Shown here in pieces: positions 45,377 through 56,952 of a DNA stretch of 64,000 nucleotides (positions are counted from its first letter, which is position 1; every line of letters begins with the position of its first letter). The notes under the pieces were generated by a model that searched no databases, was not told the DNA's origin, and worked only from the letters and a program-made list of their open reading frames with translations. The stretch spans positions 69,599,903 through 69,663,902 of the forward strand of contig CM055265.1 in the NCBI GenBank assembly GCA_029237695.1. Direction: 5' to 3'. Origin of the DNA: Conchocele bisecta (lineage: Eukaryota > Mollusca > Bivalvia > Lucinida > Thyasiridae). The translations under genes and the position numbers were made by a program.

Positions 45377-46345
45377 ATGGAACGCCAAATCTACATAAAC
45401 TCAAATATATATTGCTAGCAACAAATAATTGGAGCTAGCAATAAATATTTGGAGAGCTCTCGAAATCATTTGGAGAGCTCTCGAAATCAATTAATGATAT
45501 CTCGAAATCATTTGGAGAGCTCTCGAAATCATTTGGAGCGAGCATTATATAACATTTGATTTGGAGAGCTCTCTAAATCATTTGGAGAGCTCTCGAAATC
45601 AATTAATGATATCTCGAAATCATTTAAAGAGCTCTCGAAATCATTTGTAGCGAGCATTATATAACTTTGATTTGGAGAGCTCTCTAAATCATTTGGAGCT
45701 ATCTCTAAATCATTTGGAGAGCTCTCGAAATCATTTGGAGCTATCTCTAAATCATTTGGAGAGCTCTCGAAATCATTTGGAGAGCTCTCGAAATCAATTA
45801 ATGATATCTCGAAATCATTTAGAGAGCTCTCGAAATCATTTGTAGCGAGCATATATAACTTGATTTGGAGAGCTCTCTAAATCATTTGGAGCTATCTCTA
45901 AATGATTTGGAGAGCTCTCGAAATCATTTGGAGAGCTCTCGAAATCAATTAATGATATCTCGAAATCATTTAGAGAGCTCTCGAAATCATTTGTAGCGAG
46001 CATTATATAGCTTTGATTTGGAGAGCTCTCGAAATCAAGTTATATAATGCTCGCTACAAATGATTTCGAGAGCTCTCTAAATGATTTCGAGATATCATTA
46101 ATTGATTTCGAGAGCTCTCCAAATGATTCGAGAGCTCTCCAAATGATTTAGAGATAGCTCCAAATGATTTAGAGAGCTCTCCAAATCAAATGTTATATTG
46201 CTCGCTCCAAATGATTTCGAGAGCTCTCCAAATGATTTCGAGATATCATTAATTGATTTCGAGAGCTCTCCAAATATTTATTGCTAGCTCCAAATATTTG
46301 TTGCTAGCAATATATATTTGAGTTTATGTAGATTTGGCGTTCCAT
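45377..46345. repeat. Foldback of 21-bp repeats (GAGAGCTCTCGAAATCATTT-G)
   Basis: Outer arms ATGGAACGCCAAATCTACAT, AAACTCAAATATATATTGCT and complement. The interior is a tandem array of 21-mers with the palindromic core GAGAGCTCTC, turning orientation at about 46030. A higher-order unit of about 115-180 bp is marked by GCGAGCATTATATAAC. The left arm is about twice the right arm. Confidence 0.92.
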
Positions 46346-46571
46346 ACAAAGTAACAGTATATTGTAGCACTATGGTGGCTGATGTGGACCATTTCGCTTT
46401 GTCGACTTTTTCACCCCGGTAATAATACTGTTTGCCGTGTTGTCGGGGTGAAACATCATCGATAACTCGACAATGCGACATGGAAATGGGGCGAGAAAAT
46501 GCCGAGAATTATACTTCGATTGTTCGCCACTTTTTGCACATTTTTTTAGTTGCATTTCACAACATCTGATA

Positions 46572-46810
46572 TGTATGGAAGCGTCCTGGTTCCGATGCTA
46601 AACTATTTTTATCTCGTAATAAGGAGATACTAAGTCCTAATTAGGAGATAATAAGTCATAGTTACTAACTCCTAATTAGAAGTTAATATCTCTTAATTAT
46701 GACGTAGTATCTCCTAATTAGGACATAGTATCTCCTAATTAGAACATAACATCTCTTAATTAGGAGTGATTATCTCCTAATTAGGACTTAGTATCTCCTA
46801 ATTAGGACAT
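46572..46810. repeat. 21-bp tandem array with CTAATTAG core, copy 2 (inverted flank)
   Basis: ATGGAAGCGTCCTGGT at 46577-46592 is followed by about nine units of the TCTCCTAATTAGGACATAGT type. The flank is the reverse complement of that beside the 12.5 kb array, so both are copies of one element family. Confidence 0.8.
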
Positions 46811-47075
46811 ACACACATCTCAGCATAGATAAGGGTGATAATAATGACACCGGGCTGATATAACAATGGTTTGTACAACATCTGATATGGCAAAATGAAC
46901 GGGCGTAAATATTCTACGTTACGGTGTACTAATTCCCTATATAATTAGTGCAACATCGCTGCGCGAAGTGATCAATTATTGATAAAATTGATTTAAGAAC
47001 TGTCTTTTATGGAAATTGGGCTGTCTGCACGATACAGATTGTGGGAAAACAGTTTATAAGGCGTAGCTTAAATGA

Positions 47076-47306
47076 GGCTGTGACTGGAGAAATTGGGCTT
47101 ATGGGTTTTGCGATCAGTGTAGATCCAGATCAGCCTGTGCATCCGCACAGTCTGGTCAGGATCTGCACTGTTCGCAATTTCATCAGTGAAACACCCGCCA
47201 TGCTTCTAAGGAATATAGATCTTCACCGGCTACAGGCGTGTGCTATTTGATCAGGAGCTACACTGGTCATAAATCCCATAAGCCCAATTTCTCCAGTCAC
47301 AGCCAT
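47076..47306. mobile_element. MITE family GGCTGTGACTGGAGAAATTG, full copy
   Basis: GGCTGTGACTGGAGAAATTG-GGCTTATGGG at the left and CCCATAAGCCCAATTTCTCC-AGTCACAGCC at the right. Interior ATCAGTGTAGATCCAGATCA, GCCTGTGCATCCGCACAGTC and TGGTCAGGATCTGCACTGTT. Confidence 0.85.
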
Positions 47307-47478
47307 AAATGACACGTTGTCTCAGATACGTGCAGACAATGATGACAAAGATTAAACATGTAATTGTAATTACATCAAGGGAAAAGGGATATACCATAGT
47401 CCCCAATTCACCAAACATGGAGTACGTATACATTTCTGGAAAATGGACCACTTATAGCCAATAGGGACATGAGGTAAT

Positions 47479-47720
47479 CAGGCCCGTACGCAATTTACCA
47501 CCGTTGAAATCCGAATTTAAATGACATAAAATGCAGGACAGTGCATTTCAGGCCATCTAGGTTTAAAACATTTCAGGGGGTTCGTCAGGGGCGAGCCCCA
47601 TGTAGTGGCGCGAGTACGCTAGGGGGTACCCCCTAGCGTACTCGCGCCACTACATGGGGCTCGCCACTGACGCACCCCCCTGACGCACCCCCCGAATAGA
47701 AAATACTGCGTACGGGCCTG
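47479..47720. mobile_element. MITE family CAGGCCCGTACGCA, TSD GGTAAT
   Basis: CAGGCCCGTACGCAATTTAC to AATACTGCGTACGGGCCTG, flanked by GGTAAT on both sides. The interior has an 88 bp near-perfect palindrome at 47584-47671 (GGCGAGCCCCATGTAGTGGC, GCGAGTACGCTAGGGG, TACCCC...) and a repeated TGACGCACCCCCC. Confidence 0.88.
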
Positions 47721-49250
47721 GGTAATGTAATATGCATACTGGCCCTTGAGCATACATCCATAATGCGACACGAAAACATGGAAACGTGATACATGTATGT
47801 CTTACACTATGCTAACTTTTACAAAGTTATCCTTACTATGTCTGGTAAAGTATTTATTTGCATAGTGTGTGTACTAACGTTGCTTTCTAGCATATTGTAG
47901 ACGTCATGGTTTGATGTGGCTTTATCGGTGTGGCAAATCTTTCTGATATGGCTTACATACTTGTATATGCTAGGGAAATTATACTTTAAAAGCACTGCAT
48001 TCCAGATACTGGTTCACAAATGAATTCAATGCGTGTTTTTTTTGCTCTTTATGGATGGCGACCAAACAAACACATTATTTTATTTGATCAAATCCAATGC
48101 GTTTGAGTGTTATCCGCTATATACTGTTATTGCTGTGAGAGTGATACACAGTGATGCTTACAATAACAGACCACAGTATCTCAATGATATACTCAACTTG
48201 TGTAATCCCTTCTTGAGTCGGATGGTCAATCACATATATCGTTCCGCGTTTACGCTCAATAAAGCGAATGAGCGTAAACTCGGAACGATAATCGAAATAT
48301 TATAATTTAGATTCCGAAGCTCCATTTCTGGATCTATGTCTCTCTGTCGTTAATGTTTCTGTTAAAAGTTATGACAAGAGAGACGAATTTAACATTGAAA
48401 TCGTTAGATATCCATATGTGGATGGAGATATTCCCCATACATCTCCCAGTTCATACGATATAAGAGACCTTCTAGCGATGTCCAGGACTTCAATGATCGA
48501 AATGCGGGTATTGGAAACTCGCGCGATATGGTTAGGTACCGTTTTTTCTCAAGCTCGGCAAGAGGTTTTCAATGTTTTACCACCGCTATGAAATATAATA
48601 GCAATATGAAAGCACGTGTGTTCTCTGTCCAATTCCAATGAATAGGAAATATATCAACAGAATATACGATCACTAAATATTACAGCGTACTGCCGTGTTG
48701 GTCATCGACATATCCAGTGTCAACGACCACTCCTACCTTATATCTTGCGCGGTGACTGGTAGCCATGGTACCTAATGACGAGTGTTTCAGAAATCCGACC
48801 GGGATGGTCACTTGGATGATCGTGCACTGGATTACCAGTAATTCACTAGTAACATGAGTAAGGCAGTAACATACGTGTTTGTTGTTGAGCGTAGTTCTGC
48901 TTCTTCCAAGTCTTTTTGTATCATATGTTGTCTCCTTTCTTTAACTTTGCATTGCTTATTGGTTAGGAAGTTACTGTCTTAGTAGCTATTTGTTAGTAAG
49001 CATTGTCCTGAAGAACGGGTGACGGGGCCCTTCGTAGTATTACACTTTAGCTATGCCGTCTCTTCTTTTGTGGCTTGAATTTTGTATCGTCATATTTGCT
49101 TCTTTTCATGAAGTAACATTTACAAAAGTATCTTTCATTTCATGTATACATTAGTTTGTATTTTTCGTTGTGATAACTTGTTTTGTCTTTTTCGCCCATA
49201 CTATTAATCGTTCTTTATTCCTTTGTATGTTTCTGTCCTTTTGAGAGATG
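47721..49250. other. Single-copy-looking DNA, one hairpin only
   Basis: Only the 48236-48294 hairpin stands out. The frame at 48033-48305 runs into that hairpin and is not considered coding. A poly-G tract follows at 49266-49283. Confidence 0.5.
48236..48294. repeat. Hairpin, 59 bp
   Basis: TATATCGTTCCGCGTTTACG-CTCA, loop ATAAAGCGAA, then TGAGCGTAAACTCGGAACGA-TA. Confidence 0.85.
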
Positions 49251-49455
49251 ATGAAGAGGTAAGGGTGGGGGGGGGGGGGGGGGAGGTTCAGCGCCGCGCT
49301 ACCTGGTTTAAATTCACCCAGTGGGACAGTATTGTTCGCTGGCTGTTACAAGGCGGTAACGGTAACATTGATGCCATGTCCTCGTGTACTGCAATTGTGT
49401 TTTATTTTTCATGAAAGGACTGCTATCGTCTCGGTAGTTCATTGAGGGGAAAGCT

Positions 49456-49642
49456 GGGGCCCGTTTCACTAAACTCCATACTACTGAAATGTTCGTAAGT
49501 GCAAATTTAGGATTGCCTGGAAATTTCAATTGATGGCTTTACATTTATTGAGCATAGGCTGCATATAATTTGTTAATGTGAAATTTACATAATGTTGCAC
49601 TAACGAACATTTTAGTCGTACGAAGTTTAGTGAAACAAACCC
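49456..49642. mobile_element. MITE family GGGGCCCGTTTCACTAAAC, internally deleted copy
   Basis: GGGGCCCGTTTCACTAAACT to GTTTAGTGAAACAAACCC, missing half of the central palindrome. It lies head-to-tail with the next copy. Confidence 0.8.
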
Positions 49643-49643
49643 T

Positions 49644-49886
49644 GGGGCCCGTTTCACTAAACTTCTTACGACTAAAGTGTTCGTAAGTGCAAAATTATGA
49701 TAGTCTGTAAATTTCACATTAGCAATATTGTATTGTAAACAATTATTGGATTTACATTTATTGAGCATAGGCTGCATATGCAGCCTATGCTTAATAAATG
49801 TAAATCCATCAATTTAAATTTCCAGACGATCCTAAATTTGCACTTACGAACTTCTTAGTCATACGAAGCTTAGTGAAACGGGCCCC
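49644..49886. mobile_element. MITE family GGGGCCCGTTTCACTAAAC, full copy in tandem with the previous one
   Basis: GGGGCCCGTTTCACTAAACT to GCTTAGTGAAACGGGCCCC, with the central TGCATATGCA palindrome intact. The CTGG flank is shared with the copy to its left. Confidence 0.85.
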
Positions 49887-50112
49887 TGGTGTGGGACTTT
49901 CGCTGCATTGTTTATTTCTATGTACTACACATACTGTTGCTTTCCTTCTGGGACCACACACCGCTGTTCACGGGGTGCATGTTTGTGCCGCTCCACGGCC
50001 ACCGCATGTCATGCGTTTGTCATAATGTATTGTGTTTCTTCTTGACACGAGTTCATGGGTCTCATTTGGGTATTTTGTTCTCTATTTGGCATACATACAT
50101 GTAGTATTATAT

Positions 50113-50650
50113 TTTATCCCGTCAACACAGTGCGTATGTGCCGTGAAACACGGTGTCGTGAAACATTGTTGATATCCTGTCAATACGAACTAATCACTGC
50201 GTATGAATTTATGCGGTTGTCGTACTGGTCGATTCACCGATTTTGCGGTTGCGGCTGGGGTTATGTTTTGCATTTTAAAGCTATTTGTAGGTGTTGGCGG
50301 GATATATAGAATCAGTGGCGGATCCAGGATTTGACCAAGAGGGGGAAGGGGCACATGGAACTTGAACGAGGTATGCTCGTTCGTCGACTGAGCGGTGCGA
50401 GGGAGTTGGCTAGGGGGGTCCGGGGGCATCCCCCCACCAGGAAAACTTTTGAATTGAGGAAGCCATTTCCTGCATTCTACGCTCAATATCTCGTAAAAAT
50501 AAATAACAAAATCTGGATTTCTGAAGGGGGGGGGGGGGGGCCTGAATCCGCCACTGAGAATAGTAGGTTAGTGCAGAGCCTCGCCCTTCCCGTTTCCTAA
50601 GCCTTGTCAGATATGTGTTCCCATTCACGGCACTAACCTACTATTCTCTA
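50113..50650. mobile_element. Double-hairpin repeat TTTATCCCGTCAACACAG, copy with inserted MITE
   Basis: The same repeat as 18070-18333, split by MITE copy f between its two hairpins. The second hairpin has lost much of its left arm (GTTAGTGCAGAGCCTCGCCC). Confidence 0.85.
50313..50556. mobile_element. MITE family CAGGGGCGGATCCAGGAT, copy f, TSD AGAAT
   Basis: CAGTGGCGGATCCAGGATTT to CCTGAATCCGCCACTG, flanked by AGAAT on both sides (50308-50312 and 50557-50561). It is inserted in the repeat 50113-50650, whose uninserted copy is at 18070-18333. Confidence 0.92.
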
Positions 50651-50732
50651 TGTTGACTTGCTGCGAGTCAAATCTGGTACAGTAACTAAAGGCTATGAAC
50701 AAATGGACGTTATGATGACCATGCAGTGAAGG

Positions 50733-50790
50733 GATCAGTGAAAGAAGGCGGTTAAGTCCCTTATGGAGTTAGCCCCCTTTCTCCGCTGAG
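50733..50790. repeat. Small hairpin GGCTAAGTCC, copy 1
   Basis: TCAGTGAAAGAAGGCGGTTA-AGTCC, CTTAT, GGAGTTAGCCCCCTTTCTCC-GCTGA. Confidence 0.8.
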
Positions 50791-50795
50791 CACAT

Positions 50796-51042
50796 TAACG
50801 CTTTGAACCCGAAAGCCCGCTATATCGGTTTATGCAAACAGTGCAGATCCAGATGAGCCGGCTCGTAAACGAGCCGTCTCATCAGGATCTGCACCGTTTG
50901 AAAGTAATTTTAATATTTTTGAGAACAACAAATACCCCCTTTTCATAAATGGACGAATCTGAAAATCATTTTGTGACCATTGGATTGGTCAGAACATTAG
51001 CATATCACAGTCCATTCCAGTTCCTTAGGGTTGAAAGGGTTA
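50796..51042. mobile_element. MITE family TAACCCTTTGAACCC, copy 3
   Basis: TAACGCTTTGAACCCGAAAG to GGTTGAAAGGGTTA, with the same hairpin and ATAAATGGACGAATCTGAAA. It is closer to copy 1 than to copy 2. It lies 6 bp after a small hairpin (50733-50790). Confidence 0.85.
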
Positions 51043-51278
51043 ATACCAATTATTTAACAACAAAACGAAATTACCATAGAGGTCCGGCACACAAAATCTC
51101 TGATTTTGCACAAACTTTCACATTTTTCTGTATCCATGCATATACATGTATACAAAATCAACCCATATGTCGTTCTCCATGGCGACGGATGCCATGGAAA
51201 TGGTTTTTTTTCTTCAGTTTTTATCAAAATTTCAATTTGTCAGAAGTCAGTATTTGGCGGGAGACATACTGTCTCCAC

Positions 51279-54200
51279 AGGTTGAAGTAACGGACCGAGG
51301 TCTATAAATACATTAAATATGCCTAAAAGCATCAATAAATGAAGAAAAAAAAATGTGTTTACCCCATCCATCTAATCTTATGGGGAAGGTGTCCAACTTT
51401 TTAATAGGCCGAGCCCATACGTGCTCGAGACAACGGACTCTCACGAATCGTCAACCGAGTTATATCATTGTCGCCTATTGCAGAAGTTGGGACAATGTTA
51501 GTATTCCGCAACGTTATATTCCCCATTGCGCTATGTCAACGCGTTTTCGAGCTATCGATTGTTTTGTTGTAAAAAAAGTATCATCATTGCTCGGTCGGGA
51601 AAGAACGTTTCCGAGGCCGATATTGCTATATGAAGGAGTAAACATCGGGTTCAAAATACACTTTTACGTCGTCCCGGCCCGTAAAGAAACATTTTGCATA
51701 GATAAAACATTGTTTCCAATCGAACATTTGATCAAACCTACATTTATACCCGTCCTGTGCGTCACGACAGACAATTTAATCACACAGACATTTCTATCAT
51801 TTCTCCGGAAGCCATTTTGTATAAACATCGTGGGACAGGTTTATTCGCCGGAACTCGTGCACTTACTATGTGGTAAAAAAAACGGAACTTTTAGAAACGG
51901 TTATAATTCATATTTTATAATACCTATGTTGATGGTAAAAGTATCAAGTTAAAGGTATGTCTCTCTACTCCGATTTCAAGCTTTGTCAAAATATATTTTT
52001 TTCTAATAAACATGTTTTGGCAGCATATGAGAATTGTCCGTGGGGTCAAATTTTATGTTAGACCGAATATGGTCATGTTATATGTCAAATCGAAGGTATC
52101 AACGAGGCGATCACTCTGGTGCATTTTTTTGTCGAAATCGGATGGCTATGTCATCCAAGATGGCCGCCGATAGGTCAAAAGGTCGTTCTTTTATTAGAGA
52201 TTTAAAAATTCTTCTTCACATGAACCGCTTGGCCCATGGTGGCCAAACTTAAAAATTATGGTCCATGGGTCAAGCATTTTCAGATTTGTTAAAACGGAGA
52301 TCATCGCTAATCCAAGATGGCCGTCGTCTAAAAATAGCATAAATTCTTAAAAAAATCTTCTTCCGGGGTCAAAAATGGGCGTGGCCCGTGGGGTCAAATT
52401 GGGGTAAAATTTTATTTTTAACCGAATATGGTCATGTCTATATCAAATCGAAGGTATCAAAGAGGCGATCGCTCTGATACATTTTTTGTCGAAATTGGAT
52501 GGTCATGTCATCTACGATGGCCGCCGAAAGGTCAAACGGTCGTTCTATTATTAGAGATTTCAAAATTCTTCTTCACACGCACCGCGTGGCCCAAGGTGGC
52601 CAAACTTCACAGTTATGGTCCATGAGTGAAGCCTTTTCAGATTTGTTAAAACGGAGGTCGTCGCTAATCAAAAATCTTCGTTCTCATGAACTGCCAGCTA
52701 CGCCCATTTTTTACCCCTGGGTCACCATTTTAGCAACTTTGAAAGAGCATTGTACATCGATCATTCCTACCAAGTTTCGCCGAAATCCGGCTGGCGGTTC
52801 ATGAGAAGAATTAAGAATTTATGCTATTTTTAGACGACGGCCATCTCGCCTTCCGCTATTGGAAATATATGTTGCTGTAATCCGAATTATAAAATGCAGG
52901 TAATGCAGGGCGACTTTCCCCGTGTTACAGACAGGAAATTCGGGTTAGTTTTGCTCATGCGTGTTGATGAGATCATGAAGCAAAAATGCGCGATCTTCCA
53001 TCTCTGGGGGAGAGGTTACGAAAAAGCAAGATTGGATAGGATAGAATCTCGTATTTTCGTCTCGCAATCTCGTGATCATACTTCACATTTTCGCGATCAA
53101 TATATGCTCGATATCGCGAGAACGCGAGATTGTAAAAGTTTTGACCCCGTGTCACCATTTTAACAATTTTGAAAGAGCATTGCGTATCGATCATTCCTAC
53201 CAAGTTTCGTCGAAATCCGGCTAGAGGTTCAAGAGAAGAAGATTTTTTAAGAATTTATGCTATTTTTAGAAAGCAGTCATCTTGGATTAGCGATGACCTC
53301 CGTTTTAACAAATCTGAAAAGGCTTCACCCATGGACCATAACTGTGAAGTTTGGACACCATGGGCCAGCCATCGGCCATGTGGTTCCTGAGAAAAAACGT
53401 TCAAAATCTCGAATAAATGGACCTTTTGGAGGCCATCATGGATGACATAATCATCCGATTCCGACAAATATTGCACCAAAGCAATCGCCTCATCGATACC
53501 TTTAATTTGATATATGACATGAGCATATTCGGTCAAAAATAATTGACCCCACGGGCCACGCCCATTTTTGACCCCGGAGTCACTATTTTAACAACTTTGA
53601 AAGAGCATTGTACATCTATCATTCTTACCAAGTTTCGTCGAAATCCGGCTAGCGGTTCATGAGAAGAAGATTTTTTTAAAGAATTTATGCTATTTTTAGA
53701 CGGCGGCCATCTTGGATTAGCGATGATCTCCGTTTTAACAAATCTGAAAATGCTTCACCCATGGACCATAATTTTTAAGTTTGGCCACCATGGGCCAAGC
53801 GATTCATGTGAAGAAGAATTTTTAAATCTCTAATAAAAGAACGACCTTTTGACCTTTCGGCGGCCATCTTGGATGACATAGCCATCCGATTTCGACAAAA
53901 AAAATGCACCAGAGTGATCGCCTCGTTGATACCTTCCATTTGACATATAACATGACCATATTCGGTCAAACATAAAATTTGACCCCACTGACAATTCTCA
54001 TATGCTGCCAAAACATGTTTATTAGAAAAACATATATTTTGACAAAACTTGAAATCGGAGTAGAGAGACATACCTTTAACTTGATACTTTTACCATTAAC
54101 ATAGGTATTATAAAATATCATGATGAATTATAACCGTTTCTAAAAGTTTTTTTACCACATAGTAAGTGCACGAGTTCCGGCGAATAAACCTGTCCCACGA

Positions 54201-54640
54201 TGTTTATACCAAATGGCTTCCCGAGAAATGATAGAAATGTCTGTGTGATTAAATTATTTTGAACCCGATGTTTACTCCTTCATATAGCAATATCGGCCTC
54301 GGAAATGTGTTCGTTCTTTCCCGACCTAGCAATGATGATACTTTTTTTACAACAAAACAATCGATAGCTCGAAAACGCATTGACATAGCGCAATGGGGAA
54401 TATATCGTTGCGGAATACTAACATTGTCCCAACTTCTGCAATAGGCGACAATGATATAACTCGGTTGACGATTCGTGAGAGTCCGTTTGCTCGAGCCCGT
54501 ATATGGGCTCGGCCTATTAAAAAGTTGGACACCTTCCCCATAATATTAGATGGATGGGGTAAAAAAAAAAATCTTCATTTATTGATGCTTTTAGGCATAT
54601 TTAATGTATTTATAGACCTCGGTCCGTTACTTCAACCTGC
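51279..54640. repeat. 3.36 kb inverted repeat, arms about 1.1 kb
   Basis: AGGTTGAAGTAACGGACCGA (left, about 51289) pairs with its complement ending about 54640. The arms run to about 52400 and from about 53530. The inner part of each arm and the spacer are the same about 440 bp unit family as the HINE-like element at 59978. The right arm lacks about 115 bp present on the left at 51655-51770. Confidence 0.85.
51353..51952 (+). other. 199-codon open frame in the left arm of the 3.4 kb inverted repeat, unassigned
   Basis: This is the longest uninterrupted frame in the window. No domain, signal peptide or catalytic motif is recognised; there are hydrophobic stretches (e.g. VNIGFKIHFYVV) but no clear membrane topology. 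In the other arm the frame is broken by a 115 bp deletion and point changes. The DNA is part of a repeat, so it may be chance or a remnant of the carrier element's coding region. Function is not assignable. Confidence 0.2.
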
Positions 54641-54721
54641 GACTGTCTCCACGCTATTGGGATCGTGATTCTGGCCGTTTGCACGGGTCTACTTTCGGAA
54701 GTGGCTCTCTGTTCATCGGGG

Positions 54722-54990
54722 GACGTCTCAATAGGCTCAATTTGCGTTCGCAATTAACAACATTCAGGTGACATTTAAAGTCAGCGAGTGAACTGAAAGC
54801 AAGTTATTAATAGCAACGGCAATGCTCAACATTATGTGTAAAATAGTTGGCATGTCCAACTTTACTTTTGAAGAGAACAAATTGCTGTTATTGAGACGCC
54901 CCCCGTATCGTGTACCACGCAGTCGCATGTTCATCCGCGGGCGTCTCAATAGGCTCAATTTGCGTTCGCACAACAGTCAGGTGATGTGAT
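54722..54990. repeat. Direct repeat pair GTCTCAATAGGCTCAATTTG
   Basis: CGTCTCAATAGGCTCAATTT-GCGTTCGCA occurs at about 54726 and 54943, each followed by AACA...CAGGTGA. Between them is an inverted TTATTGAGACGCCCC. A tandem duplication of about 217 bp is the simplest reading. Confidence 0.7.
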
Positions 54991-55159
54991 TATACTGAAA
55001 AAAGTAGTGCCAACAATTAAACTATTCTACTACCGTTCGTGGTTGTCGATCTATCTAATTCGGTTTCTGGGAAGTTCCATTCTATCAATGGCTGGTAAAA
55101 TAATGTGTATTTGTTAAAATGAAACCGGAAATGTTTATTTTTGTAATAATATTAATACG

Positions 55160-55323
55160 CCGTAGTATTTCAATGTGGCCTAGAGGGATGTCGCAATTGA
55201 TAAATAGCCCAGGCAAAAACGTCCTCATTTACGACCTGTGACGTAGTATTTCAATGTCGCACTAGAGGAATGTCGCAATTGATATATAGCCGGGGCAACA
55301 ACGTCCTGATTTACGACCTCCAA
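55160..55323. repeat. 81 bp direct duplication
   Basis: CGTAGTATTTCAATGT at 55161 and 55242, both followed by TAGAG(G)AATGTCGCAATTG, ATA(A/T)ATAGCC, AACGTCCT and ATTTACGACCT. Confidence 0.8.
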
Positions 55324-55629
55324 TGTTCCTATCATCGAGGCGCTTTGACGAGAGCATTTCATGATCCAGATCGCTGTTCAGAACAAAATAATCGCGACAG
55401 AACTTTGAAGATTTGGATTTCCTTTTTGAAATTGGCACTCGCAGTTTTTTGCGAGTGGCTTTGATTTTAACTAGCATTTTTCAGAAAGCACTCGCATTTT
55501 GCGAGTATGCGAGTGCCAAATTCGAGCCCTGGAGTATGCAAATTCACAAGTGGCTACTTGTCTCCCGCCAGTCAGTACTTTCAGTACTTTGATTTCTTAT
55601 AAATTGACGTTATAGTGGGTATAGTGGGT

Positions 55630-55682
55630 AAGTGAAAGAAGGGGGCTAAGTCCTTATGGACTTAGCCCCCTTTTTCCACTGA
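55630..55682. repeat. Small hairpin GGCTAAGTCC, copy 2
   Basis: AGTGAAAGAAGGGGGCTAAG-TCC, TTAT, GGACTTAGCCCCCTTTTTCC-ACT. Preceded by a TATAGTGGG duplication. Confidence 0.85.
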
Positions 55683-56057
55683 CCCTTTAATTTATTTTGA
55701 ATAGGATGCGTATTGTATAGTTTCACTTGCGTCGAGTCAAACTGTCTAGTCTAATATGCACTCGGGCTGGGAATAAATTGATTTGTCCAATGCAGAGTGT
55801 CGGAACTAATTGCTTGCAAAAGTTCGTCAGTGCAGTATCCGCATATAGTCCAACCATGCCCGTTTCTAAAATGTTTCCCTTTTGAGAAAGTACATTTAGC
55901 CATTGTGCAAAGGGTGCAATATCATAAGTCACACTTTGTTTTTTTCAATCAGAAATATAATCGTAAATGTATAATGTCTGGTCCGAAACAATCGCAGTCA
56001 CGGCCTGTTTTAACAAACGTGTATGCCGGTATTGTGTTAGTGTGTGTATCAATACTA

Positions 56058-56490
56058 TAGGAATGAATGGCCTTTTTGTGGAATTTGTCGGGGTATAAAC
56101 TTGGAAAATTCGCGGGAATACTGGACGAAGCGATAAAAAATTACAATTTTCGAAAAAAAAAGAAAAAGAAAAAAAACATTTTTTATTTTTTTTTTTTTTT
56201 TTTGCGAAAATTGTAATTTTTTTAAGGCCTCGTTCAGTATTCCCGCGACTTTTCCAAGGTTATATCCCCGATAAATTCAACAAAAAGGCCATTCATTCCT
56301 TATAATTCCAGCATTTGAAATAAATTCATCGAGAAAATGTGTTTATTTTCCGTTTTCTTAAGAATTATTTTAACTGCGCCTCACGGTTACGGAAAGTAGT
56401 TCGGCATGGGAGTTTACTGGGATATAAATGTTGGACAGAGACTTGCTACGGGCCAATCAAATGTTAGGGAATTGTGTAAATTTGTATATA
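56058..56490. mobile_element. Foldback-containing repeat GGAATGAATGGCCTTTTTGTGG, copy 2 (inverted)
   Basis: The same foldback followed by the reverse complement of the copy 1 flank (CATTTGAAATAAATTCATCG ... AACTGCGCCTCACGGTTACG ... GGGCCAATCAAATGTTAGGG). The centre is a long A/T homopolymer region. Confidence 0.8.
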
Positions 56491-56872
56491 CACAATACGA
56501 TGCATATCTCTTTATTCACTCAGTTCATACACAAAGGCATCATGAGGTACAGACTGGGGTGGACATTTGAACACAGAAGCTTCAAAATGCCATTAATTAG
56601 AGGATATTGTGAAATAATAAATCCGTGGGCGCTTCCTATTGAGTTGATAATATTCGGTTTTAAAACGAACAGTTGACTATAAAACATATAAATTACTGCA
56701 TTTGGTTAGACATATATCATCGAAATGTATCCGTTTGCTATACTGGGTACATTTAAAATAAATAGCCATCGTAAAAATGACGTCACACATTACGTCACTT
56801 GGTCAATTATACCGCGTGAGCCCATACATTGCAATCATGGTACACAGTAGTTATTTCCTGTGCTGCACGGTA

Positions 56873-56917
56873 CATGGGCGGATTCAGGGGGGGGGGGGGG
56901 TGGGGACCCGGCGCCGC

Positions 56918-56952
<35 letters not shown>

